From Piscinibacter sp. XHJ-5 (GTDB lineage: Bacteria > Pseudomonadota > Gammaproteobacteria > Burkholderiales > Burkholderiaceae_C): a stretch of DNA of 64,000 bases. The stretch's first letter is position 1. Every line of letters begins with the position of its first letter. The notes under the pieces are model-generated. The model saw only the letters and a program-made list of their open reading frames with translations. It did no database searches and was not told where the DNA came from. The position numbers and the translations under genes are program-made. Shown here in pieces: positions 54,237-62,008 of this stretch. Where the stretch lies: the NCBI RefSeq assembly GCF_029855045.1, contig NZ_CP123228.1:4216001-4280000 (forward strand). Reading direction: 5' to 3'.

Positions 54237-54833
54237 ATGCAGGGCGAGGTCGACCTCTGGATCAAGCTCGCCTACTCGGCGATGCTGGCGGTCATCGTGC
54301 CCGTCTACATCGTCTCGTGGGGCTGGCGCAACTTCCTGTGGTTCTCGGACATCGCGCTCATCGGCACCGGCATCGCCCTGTGGCTGGAAAGCAGCCTCCT
54401 GGCCAGCATGATGGCGCTGGCGGTGCTGCTGCCCGAGCTGGTCTGGAACGCCAGCTACTTCGGCCGGCTGCTGTTCGGCGCCCACGTGACCGATCTGGCC
54501 GGCTACATGTTCGACCCCGGCAAGTCACGTTTCGTGCGTGCCCTGTCGCTGTTCCATGTCGTCCTGCCGGTGGTGCTGCTGTGGCTGCTGCACGAGCTGG
54601 GCTACGACCCGCGCGCGCTGCCGGCGCAGACGGTGCTCGCCTGGCTGGTGCTGCCGCTCACCTATGCGGTGACGACGCCGGCCGACGAGAACATCAACTG
54701 GGTGCGCGGCTTCGGCGACACAGCGCAGACCCGCGTGCCGCCGCGGCTGTGGCTGGCGATGCTGATGGCGGCGTTTCCGCTGGTGCTGTACCTGCCCACG
54801 CACTTCGTGCTCCAGCGGGTGTTCGGACCGTAG
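54237..54833 (+). CDS. Integral membrane protein, unknown function
   Basis: 198 aa with about six hydrophobic segments (IKLAYSAMLAVIVPVYIVSW, FSDIALIGTGIALWLESSLL, MALAVLLPELVW, LFHVVLPVVLLWLLHELGY, TVLAWLVLPLTYAVTT, LAMLMAAFPLVLYLPTHFVL). Conserved-looking loops include GWRNFLWFSD and TPADENINWVRGFG. No family or active site is recognised. It starts 20 bp after the aldehyde dehydrogenase and ends 71 bp before kaiC, so it may be linked to either unit. Confidence 0.75.
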   Translation: MQGEVDLWIKLAYSAMLAVIVPVYIVSWGWRNFLWFSDIALIGTGIALWLESSLLASMMALAVLLPELVWNASYFGRLLFGAHVTDLAGYMFDPGKSRFVRALSLFHVVLPVVLLWLLHELGYDPRALPAQTVLAWLVLPLTYAVTTPADENINWVRGFGDTAQTRVPPRLWLAMLMAAFPLVLYLPTHFVLQRVFGP

Positions 54834-54904
54834 GCGGTGCACCGCGGCGGAGCTTCGGCACGCCGCGCTATGCTGCGCGCTCGGACGAGGAGGAATACCC
54901 GCCC

Positions 54905-56485
54905 ATGGCGACCAAACGCACCAAGACGGCGAACGGCGACGACGCGGCACTGGACAAGGCGCCGACCGGCATACCGGGACTCGATGAAATCACCGGCGGC
55001 GGACTGCCCCGCGGTCGCCCCACCCTGGTCTGCGGCGCCGCCGGCTGCGGCAAGACCATGCTGGCCGCCGAATTCCTGCTGCGCGGCGCGCTGCAGTTCG
55101 GCGAGCCGGGCGTGTTCATGATGTTCGAGGAGAGCGCCGCCGAGCTGACGGTGAACATGCGATCGCTCGGATTCGACCTCGACAAGCTGCAGCGGCAGGG
55201 CAAGATCGCCCTCGACCATGTGCACATCGAGCGCAGCGAGATCGAGGAGACCGGCGAATACGACCTCGAAGGGCTGTTCGTCCGCCTCTCGTACGCCATC
55301 GAGCGCACGCGGGCCAGGCGCGTCGTGCTCGACACCGTCGAGGCCCTGTTCTCGGGGCTCCCCAACCACGCGGTGCTGCGCTCGGAGCTGCGGCGCCTGT
55401 TCCGCTGGCTCAAGGACCGCGGCATGACCGCCGTCATCACCGCCGAACGCGGCGAGAGCTCGATGACGCGCTACGGCCTCGAGGAGTACGTCGCCGACTG
55501 CGTGATCCTGCTCGACCACCGCATCCAGGACCAGGTGTCCACCCGCCGGCTGCGGGTGGTGAAGTACCGCGGGTCGCCCCACGGCACCAACGAATATCCC
55601 TTCCTGATCGGCCCACAGGGCCTGTCGGTCCTGCCCATCACCTCGCTGCGGCTGGACCACAAGGCGCCGCGGCAGCGGGTGTCCACCGGCATCCCCGCCC
55701 TCGACGAGATGCTGGGCGGCCAGGGCCTGTACCGCGGCAGCAGCGTGCTGGTGTCGGGTCCGCCCGGCACCGGCAAGAGCAGCGTCGCGGCGAGCTTCAT
55801 CAGCGCCGCCTGCGAGCGCGGCGAGCGCGCCCTGCTGTTCGCCTATGAGGAATCGGCGGAGCAGCTGCATCGCAACATGGCCTCCATCGGGCTGGACCTG
55901 GCGCGCTGGCAGCGCGCCGGCCTGCTGCACATCCACGCCTCCCGGCCGACCATCTTCGGGCTGGAGCAGCACCTGGTGCTCATGCACGACCTGGTGCGCG
56001 ACATCCGCCCGTCGGTGGTGGTGGTAGACCCTATCAGCAACCTGACGATGGAGCGTCAGGATACTGCCGTGCGGGGGACCTTGATGCGGCTCATCGATTT
56101 CCTGAAGCAGGAGGGGACAACGGCGATGTTCACCAGTCTGACGCAGGACACCGGCACGGCGGTGGCCGAGTCGGAGGTCGGAGTGTCGTCGCTGATGGAC
56201 ACCTGGCTGCTGCTGGTCAACCTCGAAGCCAACGGCGAGCGCACCCGCACCCTCCAGGTGCTGAAGTCGCGCGGCATGGCCCATTCCAACCAGGTGCGCG
56301 AGTTCGTCCTGGGCAAGAACGGCATCGACCTGATCGAGGTGTACCGCTCGGGCAGCCAGGTGCTGAGAGGCACGGCCCGCATGTCCGAGCAGGGGCGGGA
56401 AGCGCCTGCGCGGCAGGCCGCCGCCCCACGCTCGACCTCGCTGGTCACGCCGCGCGGCCGACGCGCCGGAAAGGCCGTGCGATGA
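54905..56485 (+). CDS. kaiC: Circadian clock-type ATPase KaiC
   Basis: 526 aa with two RecA-like domains. CI has Walker A GAAGCGKT (44-51), Glu-Glu at 75-76 and [14 protein letters not shown] has Walker A GPPGTGKS (285-292), Glu-Glu at 315-316 and Walker [11 protein letters not shown]. By alignment with Synechococcus KaiC, the phosphorylation pair Ser431/Thr432 is Ser428/Ser429 ([10 protein letters not shown]) and Thr426 is Ser423. The C-terminal tail is long and basic and lacks an obvious KaiA-binding A-loop. KaiC acts as an ATP-driven autokinase/phosphatase; timing activity without KaiA is not established. GAGGAGG lies before ATG 54905. It overlaps kaiB by four bases. Confidence 0.95.
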   Translation: MATKRTKTANGDDAALDKAPTGIPGLDEITGGGLPRGRPTLVCGAAGCGKTMLAAEFLLRGALQFGEPGVFMMFEESAAELTVNMRSLGFDLDKLQRQGKIALDHVHIERSEIEETGEYDLEGLFVRLSYAIERTRARRVVLDTVEALFSGLPNHAVLRSELRRLFRWLKDRGMTAVITAERGESSMTRYGLEEYVADCVILLDHRIQDQVSTRRLRVVKYRGSPHGTNEYPFLIGPQGLSVLPITSLRLDHKAPRQRVSTGIPALDEMLGGQGLYRGSSVLVSGPPGTGKSSVAASFISAACERGERALLFAYEESAEQLHRNMASIGLDLARWQRAGLLHIHASRPTIFGLEQHLVLMHDLVRDIRPSVVVVDPISNLTMERQDTAVRGTLMRLIDFLKQEGTTAMFTSLTQDTGTAVAESEVGVSSLMDTWLLLVNLEANGERTRTLQVLKSRGMAHSNQVREFVLGKNGIDLIEVYRSGSQVLRGTARMSEQGREAPARQAAAPRSTSLVTPRGRRAGKAVR

Positions 56486-56811
56486 CGAGCAGCCCGGCCA
56501 GGAAAGCCGTCACGGCCGCCGGCAAGCGGACCGAATGGCAGCTCAAGCTCTATGTCGCCGGACAGACCGCGCGGTCGGTCGCGGCGCTGGAGAACCTGCG
56601 CAACATCTGCGAGACGCACCTCGCCGGCCGCTACGAGATCGAGGTGATCGACCTCCTCGTCAATCCGCAGCTGGCTGCCGGAGACCAGATCCTCGCGGTG
56701 CCCACGCTGGTGCGCAAGGTCCCCGAGCCCATGCGCAAGATCATCGGCGACCTGTCCAACGAGGAACGCGTGCTCGTCGGACTCGATGTCCGGCCGCTGC
56801 GCTCCGCATGA
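56482..56811 (+). CDS. kaiB: KaiB, canonical paralogue
   Basis: 109 aa. [60 protein letters not shown] and [13 protein letters not shown] follow cyanobacterial KaiB closely. Gly100-Leu101-Asp102 corresponds to the Gly-Leu-Asp of the fold-switch region (Gly89 and Asp91 in KaiB). The thioredoxin-like fold should bind the KaiC CI ring. A 14-residue basic N-terminal extension is present. It overlaps kaiC and the second kaiB gene by four bases each. Confidence 0.95.
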   Translation: MTSSPARKAVTAAGKRTEWQLKLYVAGQTARSVAALENLRNICETHLAGRYEIEVIDLLVNPQLAAGDQILAVPTLVRKVPEPMRKIIGDLSNEERVLVGLDVRPLRSA

Positions 56812-57155
56812 AGAAGCCTGCCGCCCTGGGGAGCCCGGCGCCGGGTGCAGTGCGCCCCGATCCCGAGCGTTTCGCCTTCTCGCTGTATGTGGTCGGCACG
56901 ACCTCATCGTCGTCGCGCGCCATCGTCAACGTGCGCAAGCTGTGCGAGAAGCATCTGACCGGCCGCTACGACCTCGAGGTGGTCGACCTCACGCTGAATC
57001 CGTCGTTGGCGGCGTCGGCCCAGATCATCGCCGCGCCGACGCTCATCAAGCACCAGCCTCCGCCCGAGCGCCGCTTCATCGGCGACATGTCCGACGACGA
57101 GCGCATCCTCAGCGGGTTGGGCGTGAAGCGCACGCACCCCGCCGGATCCGAATGA
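56808..57155 (+). CDS. KaiB-like paralogue
   Basis: 115 aa. [40 protein letters not shown] and [19 protein letters not shown] show a KaiB-family thioredoxin-like protein, distinct from the canonical copy. The Asp of the fold-switch Gly-Leu-Asp is Gly105 here. A 20-residue Pro/Ala N-terminus and a short tail differ too. It may compete with KaiB or act in signal output. It is coupled by four-base overlaps to kaiB and to the kinase gene. Confidence 0.92.
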   Translation: MKKPAALGSPAPGAVRPDPERFAFSLYVVGTTSSSSRAIVNVRKLCEKHLTGRYDLEVVDLTLNPSLAASAQIIAAPTLIKHQPPPERRFIGDMSDDERILSGLGVKRTHPAGSE

Positions 57156-58537
57156 GGCCCGACACCGTGTCGCTCACCGATCGATCGCCACCGCAGACGA
57201 CGCCGCGCGAGGCGCTGCTCGACGAGATCGAGCAGCTGAAGATCCGCCTGGCGGAAGCCGAGGAAACGCTGCAGGCCATCCGCAACGGCGAGGTCGACGC
57301 GCTGGTCGTCGCTGACAAGCTCTACATCGTCGAGGGCATCGAGGCGGCGTCCAACCGCTTCCGCGGCGAAGTGATGGCGCAGATCGACGATGCCGTCATC
57401 GCCGTCGACAACGAGCACCGCGTCATCTACTTCAATGCCGCCGCGGAGCGCCAGTACGCCACCGCCGCCTCGGATGCGCTGGGCCATCCGCTGGGCGCGA
57501 TCTACGAATACCGCTGGCTGCATCCGGGCGACGAGGCGAGTGCCTACGAGGCCCTGCAGTCCACCGGTTCCTGGCGCGGGCGCAACATCCACGTCAAGAA
57601 AAGCGGCGAGCAGATCCATGTCGAGTCGACCGTCACGGTCCTGCGCGACGGCGGCGGGTCGCCGTCGGGGCTGCTGGCCGTGGTGCGCGACGTCACCGAC
57701 CGCGTCCGCGCCGACGAGGCCTACACGGCGCAGCGGCTTGCCGCGGAGCAGGCGCTGCGCGATGCCGACCGGCGCAAGGACGAATTCCTCGCGACGCTGG
57801 CGCACGAGCTGCGCAACCCGCTCGCGCCCATCCGCAACGCCTTGCAGCTGATGCAGCTGAGCCCCGACCCGGCCATCCACGAGAACGCACGCAGCATCAT
57901 CGGCAGGCAGCTGCAGCAGATGGTCCACCTGGTCGACGACCTGCTCGACGTGAGCCGCATCAGCCAGGGCAAGGTCGAGCTGCGCAGGCAGCGCATCGAC
58001 GTGATCAGCGCGGTGCATGCGGCCATCGAGACCAGCCGGCCACTCATCGACGCCGGCCAGCATGTCCTGGAGATCCGCCTGCCGGCGCCGCGCACCCTGG
58101 TGGTCGATGCCGATCTGACCCGCCTGTGCCAGATCATCGCGAACCTGCTGAACAACGCCGCCAAGTACACGCCGCGCGGCGGGCGCATCGAAATCGGCGC
58201 CACGCGCGACGGCCCGCATGCCGTGATCTGCGTTCAGGATTCCGGCGTGGGCATCTCGGCCGACATGCTTCCGCGGGTGTTCGACATGTTCGCGCAGGTC
58301 GACCGATCGCTCGAGCATTCGCAAGGCGGGCTGGGAATCGGTCTGGCCCTGGTGAAGCGGCTGGTGGAGCTGCATGGCGGCTCGGTCCAGGCGCACAGCG
58401 ACGGCCCGGGCCTCGGCTCGAAATTCTGCGTGCGCATTCCGCGCGGCCTCGCCGAGCCGACCGACGCCTCGATCCAGGGCACGCCGGGCCTGCTGGACGT
58501 CGGCATCCTCGCGCAGCTGCCGCAGTCCAAGGGCTGA
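57152..58537 (+). CDS. PAS sensor histidine kinase of the kai operon
   Basis: 461 aa, no membrane helix. An N-terminal coiled coil (DEIEQLKIRLAEAEETLQAI) with RNGEVDALVV precedes a PAS domain (about 70-187: AVIAVDNEHRVIYFNAAAER). The HisKA H-box FLATLAHELRNPLAPIRNAL holds His218. HATPase_c motifs follow: LLNNAAKYTPRGG (N box), VQDSGVGISADMLPRVFDMF, GGLGIGLALVKRLVELHGGS. It should autophosphorylate and pass the signal to a response regulator that is not in this window. By operon position it is the probable output or input of KaiC/KaiB, analogous in role to SasA but without the KaiB-like sensor domain. Confidence 0.93.
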   Translation: MRPDTVSLTDRSPPQTTPREALLDEIEQLKIRLAEAEETLQAIRNGEVDALVVADKLYIVEGIEAASNRFRGEVMAQIDDAVIAVDNEHRVIYFNAAAERQYATAASDALGHPLGAIYEYRWLHPGDEASAYEALQSTGSWRGRNIHVKKSGEQIHVESTVTVLRDGGGSPSGLLAVVRDVTDRVRADEAYTAQRLAAEQALRDADRRKDEFLATLAHELRNPLAPIRNALQLMQLSPDPAIHENARSIIGRQLQQMVHLVDDLLDVSRISQGKVELRRQRIDVISAVHAAIETSRPLIDAGQHVLEIRLPAPRTLVVDADLTRLCQIIANLLNNAAKYTPRGGRIEIGATRDGPHAVICVQDSGVGISADMLPRVFDMFAQVDRSLEHSQGGLGIGLALVKRLVELHGGSVQAHSDGPGLGSKFCVRIPRGLAEPTDASIQGTPGLLDVGILAQLPQSKG

Positions 58538-58628
58538 AGCGCTCCCCCCTGAAAGTGGATGCGGTTGGTGCACCGCAGGCCCATCCCTGTGCATGCGCGC
58601 ACCAAGATGTATGTAATCTGTCGTCGTT

Positions 58629-58638
58629 TTGTCGACAA
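58629..58638. promoter_or_regulatory. Palindrome TTGTCGACAA upstream of ABC operon
   Basis: A perfect 10-bp palindrome, 16 bp before the sigma-54-like promoter. TTGT-N2-ACAA sites are typical of GntR/FCD regulators, which often control hydantoin and polyamine genes. No GntR gene is adjacent within the window. Confidence 0.45.
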
Positions 58639-58653
58639 TCCTGGTGACATGAT

Positions 58654-58669
58654 TGGCACGGCGGTTGCT
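58654..58669 (+). promoter_or_regulatory. Sigma-54 (-24/-12) promoter match
   Basis: TGGCAC-N5-TTGCT is an exact match to the consensus, with GG and GC separated by the required 10 bp. Transcription would start near 58680, leaving only about six bases before the ATPase ATG at 58686, so the transcript would be nearly leaderless. That makes function less certain despite the strong match. Confidence 0.55.
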
Positions 58670-58685
58670 GGCATCGGCGCTCAGC

Positions 58686-59681
58686 ATGCCCAGCGCCGAC
58701 CTCGAACTCATCCACGTCGTCAAGCACTACGGCGCCACCACGGCGGTCGATCGCGTCGACCTGAGGGTGCCCGCCGGCCGCTACTGCTGCCTGCTCGGGC
58801 CTTCGGGCTGCGGCAAGACCAGCATCCTGCGCATGATCGCCGGCCATGAGCAGGTGAGCGAAGGCGACATCCTGCTGGGCAGGCTCAACATCACCGACCT
58901 GCCCACCGCCCAGCGCGGCACGGCGATGATGTTCCAGAGCTATGCGCTGTTCCCTCACCTCAGCGCCCTCGACAACGTCGCTTTCGCCCTGCGCATGCGC
59001 GGCGTCCCGCGCGAGGAGCGGCATCGGCGCGCGCTTGCGCTGCTGGAGCGCGTGTCGCTCGCGGCGCTGGCGCACCGCAAGCCCGCCGAGCTGTCCGGCG
59101 GCCAGCAGCAGCGTGTCGCACTGGCACGGGCGCTGATCAACGAGCCCAAGCTGCTGCTGCTCGACGAGCCGCTGTCGGCGCTGGATCCGTTCCTGCGGGT
59201 GCGCATGCGCGCCGAGCTCAAGGAATGGCAGAAGAAGCTGTCGATGAGCTTCGTGCATGTCACGCACTCCCAGGAGGAAGCGATGGCGCTGGCCGACGTG
59301 GTGGTGGTGATGAACCACGGCCGCATCGAGCAGCAGGGCACGCCGCACGAGGTGTTCGACGCGCCGCGCACCGAGTTCGTCGCGCGCTTCATCGGGGGCC
59401 ACAACGTCATCGCGGGCGCCGACGGCGACCTCATCGCCGTGCGCACCGACCGGACCGTTCTCAGCCGCCAGCCGCTGCCGGCCGCCGGCAACGTGATTCC
59501 GGCCATGGTGCGCAGCGTCGAATACCAGGGCACGCATGTGCTGATCGCGCTGGCCAGCGAGACGGTGCCGGAGCTCAGCGTGATGCTGCCCGAGGCCCAG
59601 TTCCATGCCGCGCCATGGCAGCCCGGCGACAGCGCCTGCGCGCACTGGGCGCCGCACGACGTTCACCGGCTGGCCGCGTGA
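58686..59681 (+). CDS. ABC transporter ATPase (PotA-like)
   Basis: 331 aa. Walker A LLGPSGCGKTSILRMIAGHE, Q-loop MMFQSYALFPHLSALDNVAF, signature [14 protein letters not shown], Walker B LLLLDEPLSALDP, and H-loop VHVTHSQEEAMALADVVVVM. A C-terminal TOBE-like region (AMVRSVEYQGTHVLIALASE) is typical of spermidine/putrescine-type ATPases. It energises the permeases at 62009-63834. ATG 58686 is chosen since the longer frame runs through the promoter. Confidence 0.93.
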   Translation: MPSADLELIHVVKHYGATTAVDRVDLRVPAGRYCCLLGPSGCGKTSILRMIAGHEQVSEGDILLGRLNITDLPTAQRGTAMMFQSYALFPHLSALDNVAFALRMRGVPREERHRRALALLERVSLAALAHRKPAELSGGQQQRVALARALINEPKLLLLDEPLSALDPFLRVRMRAELKEWQKKLSMSFVHVTHSQEEAMALADVVVVMNHGRIEQQGTPHEVFDAPRTEFVARFIGGHNVIAGADGDLIAVRTDRTVLSRQPLPAAGNVIPAMVRSVEYQGTHVLIALASETVPELSVMLPEAQFHAAPWQPGDSACAHWAPHDVHRLAA

Positions 59682-59739
59682 CATCCGCCCATCGAGCGCC
59701 GCGTGCGGCGCAAGAGAACCCCACCCCCAGGAGAAGACC

Positions 59740-61029
59740 ATGAGCGAGCAAGACACCAAGTCCCCCGAGTCGGACATTCCCTGCGCCGCGCTGCCGCGCC
59801 GCACCGTGCTCAAGGGCACGGCCGGCATCCTCGCCGCGGGCCTGTTTCCGGCCGTGCACGCGCAGGAGAAGATCGTGCTGCGCTACCTCGGCACCGCGGT
59901 CAACCAGGACAAGGCGATCGCCGAGCGCTTCAAGGCCGACACGGGCATCGAGATCCAGTACGTGGCAGTCAACACCGACGAGGTCACCAAGCGCATCGTC
60001 ACCTCGCCCAGCAGCTTCGACCTCGCCGACACCGAGTACTTCTCGCTTCCCAAGGTGGTGCCCACCGGCAACCTGAAGGGCATAGACGCCAAGCGCATCA
60101 AGAACGTCGACAAGATCACGCCGCTGTTCACCCGAGGCGAAGTCGGCGGCAGGAAGGTGGGCGACCAGGGCACCGCGCCGAAGAAGGTGATCTACCTGCA
60201 GGGCGAGAAGTCGAAGGCCTTCGCCCAGCAGCCGACGCAGTGGATGTCGCTGATCCCCACGGTCTACAACGCCGACACGCTGGGCATCCGGCCCGACCTC
60301 GTCAAGCGCCCCATCGAGAGCTGGAAGGACCTGCTCTCGCCGGAGTTCAAGGGCAAGGCCTCCATCCTCAACATCCCGTCGATCGGCATCATGGATGCGG
60401 CGATGGTGGTGGAGGCGCTCGGCCTGTACAAATACCCCGACAAGGGCAACATGACGAAGAAGGAGATCGACCTCACCATCAAGACGCTCATCGAGGCCAA
60501 GAAGGCCGGCCAGTTCCGCAGCTTGTGGAAGGACTTCAACGAGAGCGTCAACCTGATGGCTTCGGGCGAGGTGGTGATCCAGTCGATGTGGTCGCCGGCC
60601 GTGACCGCCGTGCGTTCCAAGGGCGTGCCTTGCGTGTACCAGCCGCTGAAGGAGGGCTATCGCGCGTGGGCGGCAGGCTTCGGGCTGCCGGCCACGCTGA
60701 CGGGCCGCAAGCTCGACGGCGCGTACGAGTTCATCAACTGGTTCCTCGACGGCTGGGCCGGCGCCTACCTGAACCGGCAGGGCTACTACAGCGCGGTGCT
60801 CGAGACGGCCAAGGCCAAGATGGAGCCGTACGAATGGGCGTACTGGATGGAAGGCAAGCCGGCGGAGAAGGACATCAAGTCGCCGAGCGGGCAGGTGCTC
60901 GAGAAGGCCGGCACGGTGCGTGACGGAGGCTCCTACGAGCAGCGCATGGGGGGCATCGCCTGCTGGAACGCGACGATGGATGAGAACGCGTACCTGGTGC
61001 AGAAGTGGAACGAGTTCGTGGCGGCTTGA
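59740..61029 (+). CDS. ABC transporter substrate-binding protein, Tat-exported
   Basis: 429 aa. A twin-arginine signal (LPRRTVLKGTAGILAAGLFP, cleaved near residue 41) precedes a PotD-like receptor (GTAVNQDKAIAERFKADTGI, MSLIPTVYNADTLGIRPDLV, KRPIESWKDLLSPEFKGKAS, INWFLDGWAGAYLNRQGYYS). The ligand is not evident; the downstream racemase suggests a hydantoin or related amide. An AGGAG site precedes ATG 59740. A repeat array separates it from the permease genes. Confidence 0.9.
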   Translation: MSEQDTKSPESDIPCAALPRRTVLKGTAGILAAGLFPAVHAQEKIVLRYLGTAVNQDKAIAERFKADTGIEIQYVAVNTDEVTKRIVTSPSSFDLADTEYFSLPKVVPTGNLKGIDAKRIKNVDKITPLFTRGEVGGRKVGDQGTAPKKVIYLQGEKSKAFAQQPTQWMSLIPTVYNADTLGIRPDLVKRPIESWKDLLSPEFKGKASILNIPSIGIMDAAMVVEALGLYKYPDKGNMTKKEIDLTIKTLIEAKKAGQFRSLWKDFNESVNLMASGEVVIQSMWSPAVTAVRSKGVPCVYQPLKEGYRAWAAGFGLPATLTGRKLDGAYEFINWFLDGWAGAYLNRQGYYSAVLETAKAKMEPYEWAYWMEGKPAEKDIKSPSGQVLEKAGTVRDGGSYEQRMGGIACWNATMDENAYLVQKWNEFVAA

Positions 61030-61120
61030 TGGACCATCCGCGGCCGGATCCGCGGGCGCCGCTCGAGAGCATCCCAGGCCGTGGCGACCGGCCCGGCGTT
61101 TCCGAAGAAGCACCGGCCTG

Positions 61121-61971
61121 CGTTCGGGCTGAGCCTGTCGATCCGCATGCAGCTTCGATAAGCTCAGCCGGAAAGGTCGAGCGGTGCGGGGCTGCCCTTC
61201 GACAAGCTCAGGGCGAACGGTATGCGGAGGGAGCAGTTTCGTTTCTCAGTCAGGAGTCCGTTCGGGCTGAGCCTGTCGAAGCTGCACGCGATCCGCATGC
61301 AGGTTCGCCAAGCTCGGCCGGAAACGTCGTGCCGTGCGAGGCTGCCCTTCGACAAGCTCAGGGCGAACGGTATGCGGAGGGAGCAGTTTCGTTTCTCAGT
61401 CAGGAGTCCGTTCGGGCTGAGCCTGTCGAAGCTGCACGTGATCGGCATGCAGGTTCGCCAAGCTCGGCCGGAAACGTCGTGCCGTGCGAGGCTGCCCTTC
61501 GACAAGCTCAGGGCGAACGGAATGCGGAGGCAGCAGTTTCGTTTCTCAGTCAGGAGTCCGTTCGGGCTGAGCCTGTCGAAGCTGCACGTGATCGGCATGC
61601 AGGTTCGCCAAGCTCGGCCGGAAACGTCGTGCCGTGCAAGGCTGCCCTTCGACAAGCTCAGGGCGAACGGAATGCGGAGGCAGCAGTTTCGTTTCTCAGT
61701 CAGAAGTCCGTTCGGGCTGAGCCTGTCGAAGCTGCACGCGATCCGCATGCAGGTTCGCCAAGCTCGGCCGGAAACGTCGTGCCGTGCGAGGCTGCCCTTC
61801 GACAAGCTCAGGGCGAACGGAATGCGGAGGCAGCAGTTTCGTTTCTCAGTCAGGAGTCCGTTCGGGCTGAGCCTGTCGAAGCTGCACGCGATCCGCATGC
61901 AGGTTCGCCAAGCTCGGCCGGAAAGGTCGTGCCGTGCGGCGCTGCCCTTCGACAAGCTCAGGGCGAACGGC
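61121..61971. repeat. Tandem array of 150-bp repeats between ABC genes
   Basis: TTCGGGCTGAGCC recurs at 61122, 61261, 61411, 61561, 61711 and 61861; the last five are exactly 150 bp apart and the first unit is 139 bp. Each unit begins with CGTTCGGGCTGAGCCTGTCG and contains, about 95 bp on, its near reverse complement CTTCGACAAGCTCAGGGCGA. Copies differ at few sites, falling into a TATGCGGAGGG and an AATGCGGAGGC type. Because 150 is divisible by three, the array is open in several frames and gives spurious repetitive ORFs; I see no ribosome site for them. It fills nearly all of the 979-bp gap between the binding-protein and first permease genes. Confidence 0.9.
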
Positions 61972-62008
61972 ATCGCTCTCAGAAGGTCGCGGGCGTGGAG
62001 CGGTTGAG

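Noticed and set aside
61121..61971. CRISPR array
   Set aside because: The repeat is the whole 150-bp unit with no variable spacers, and no cas genes are present.
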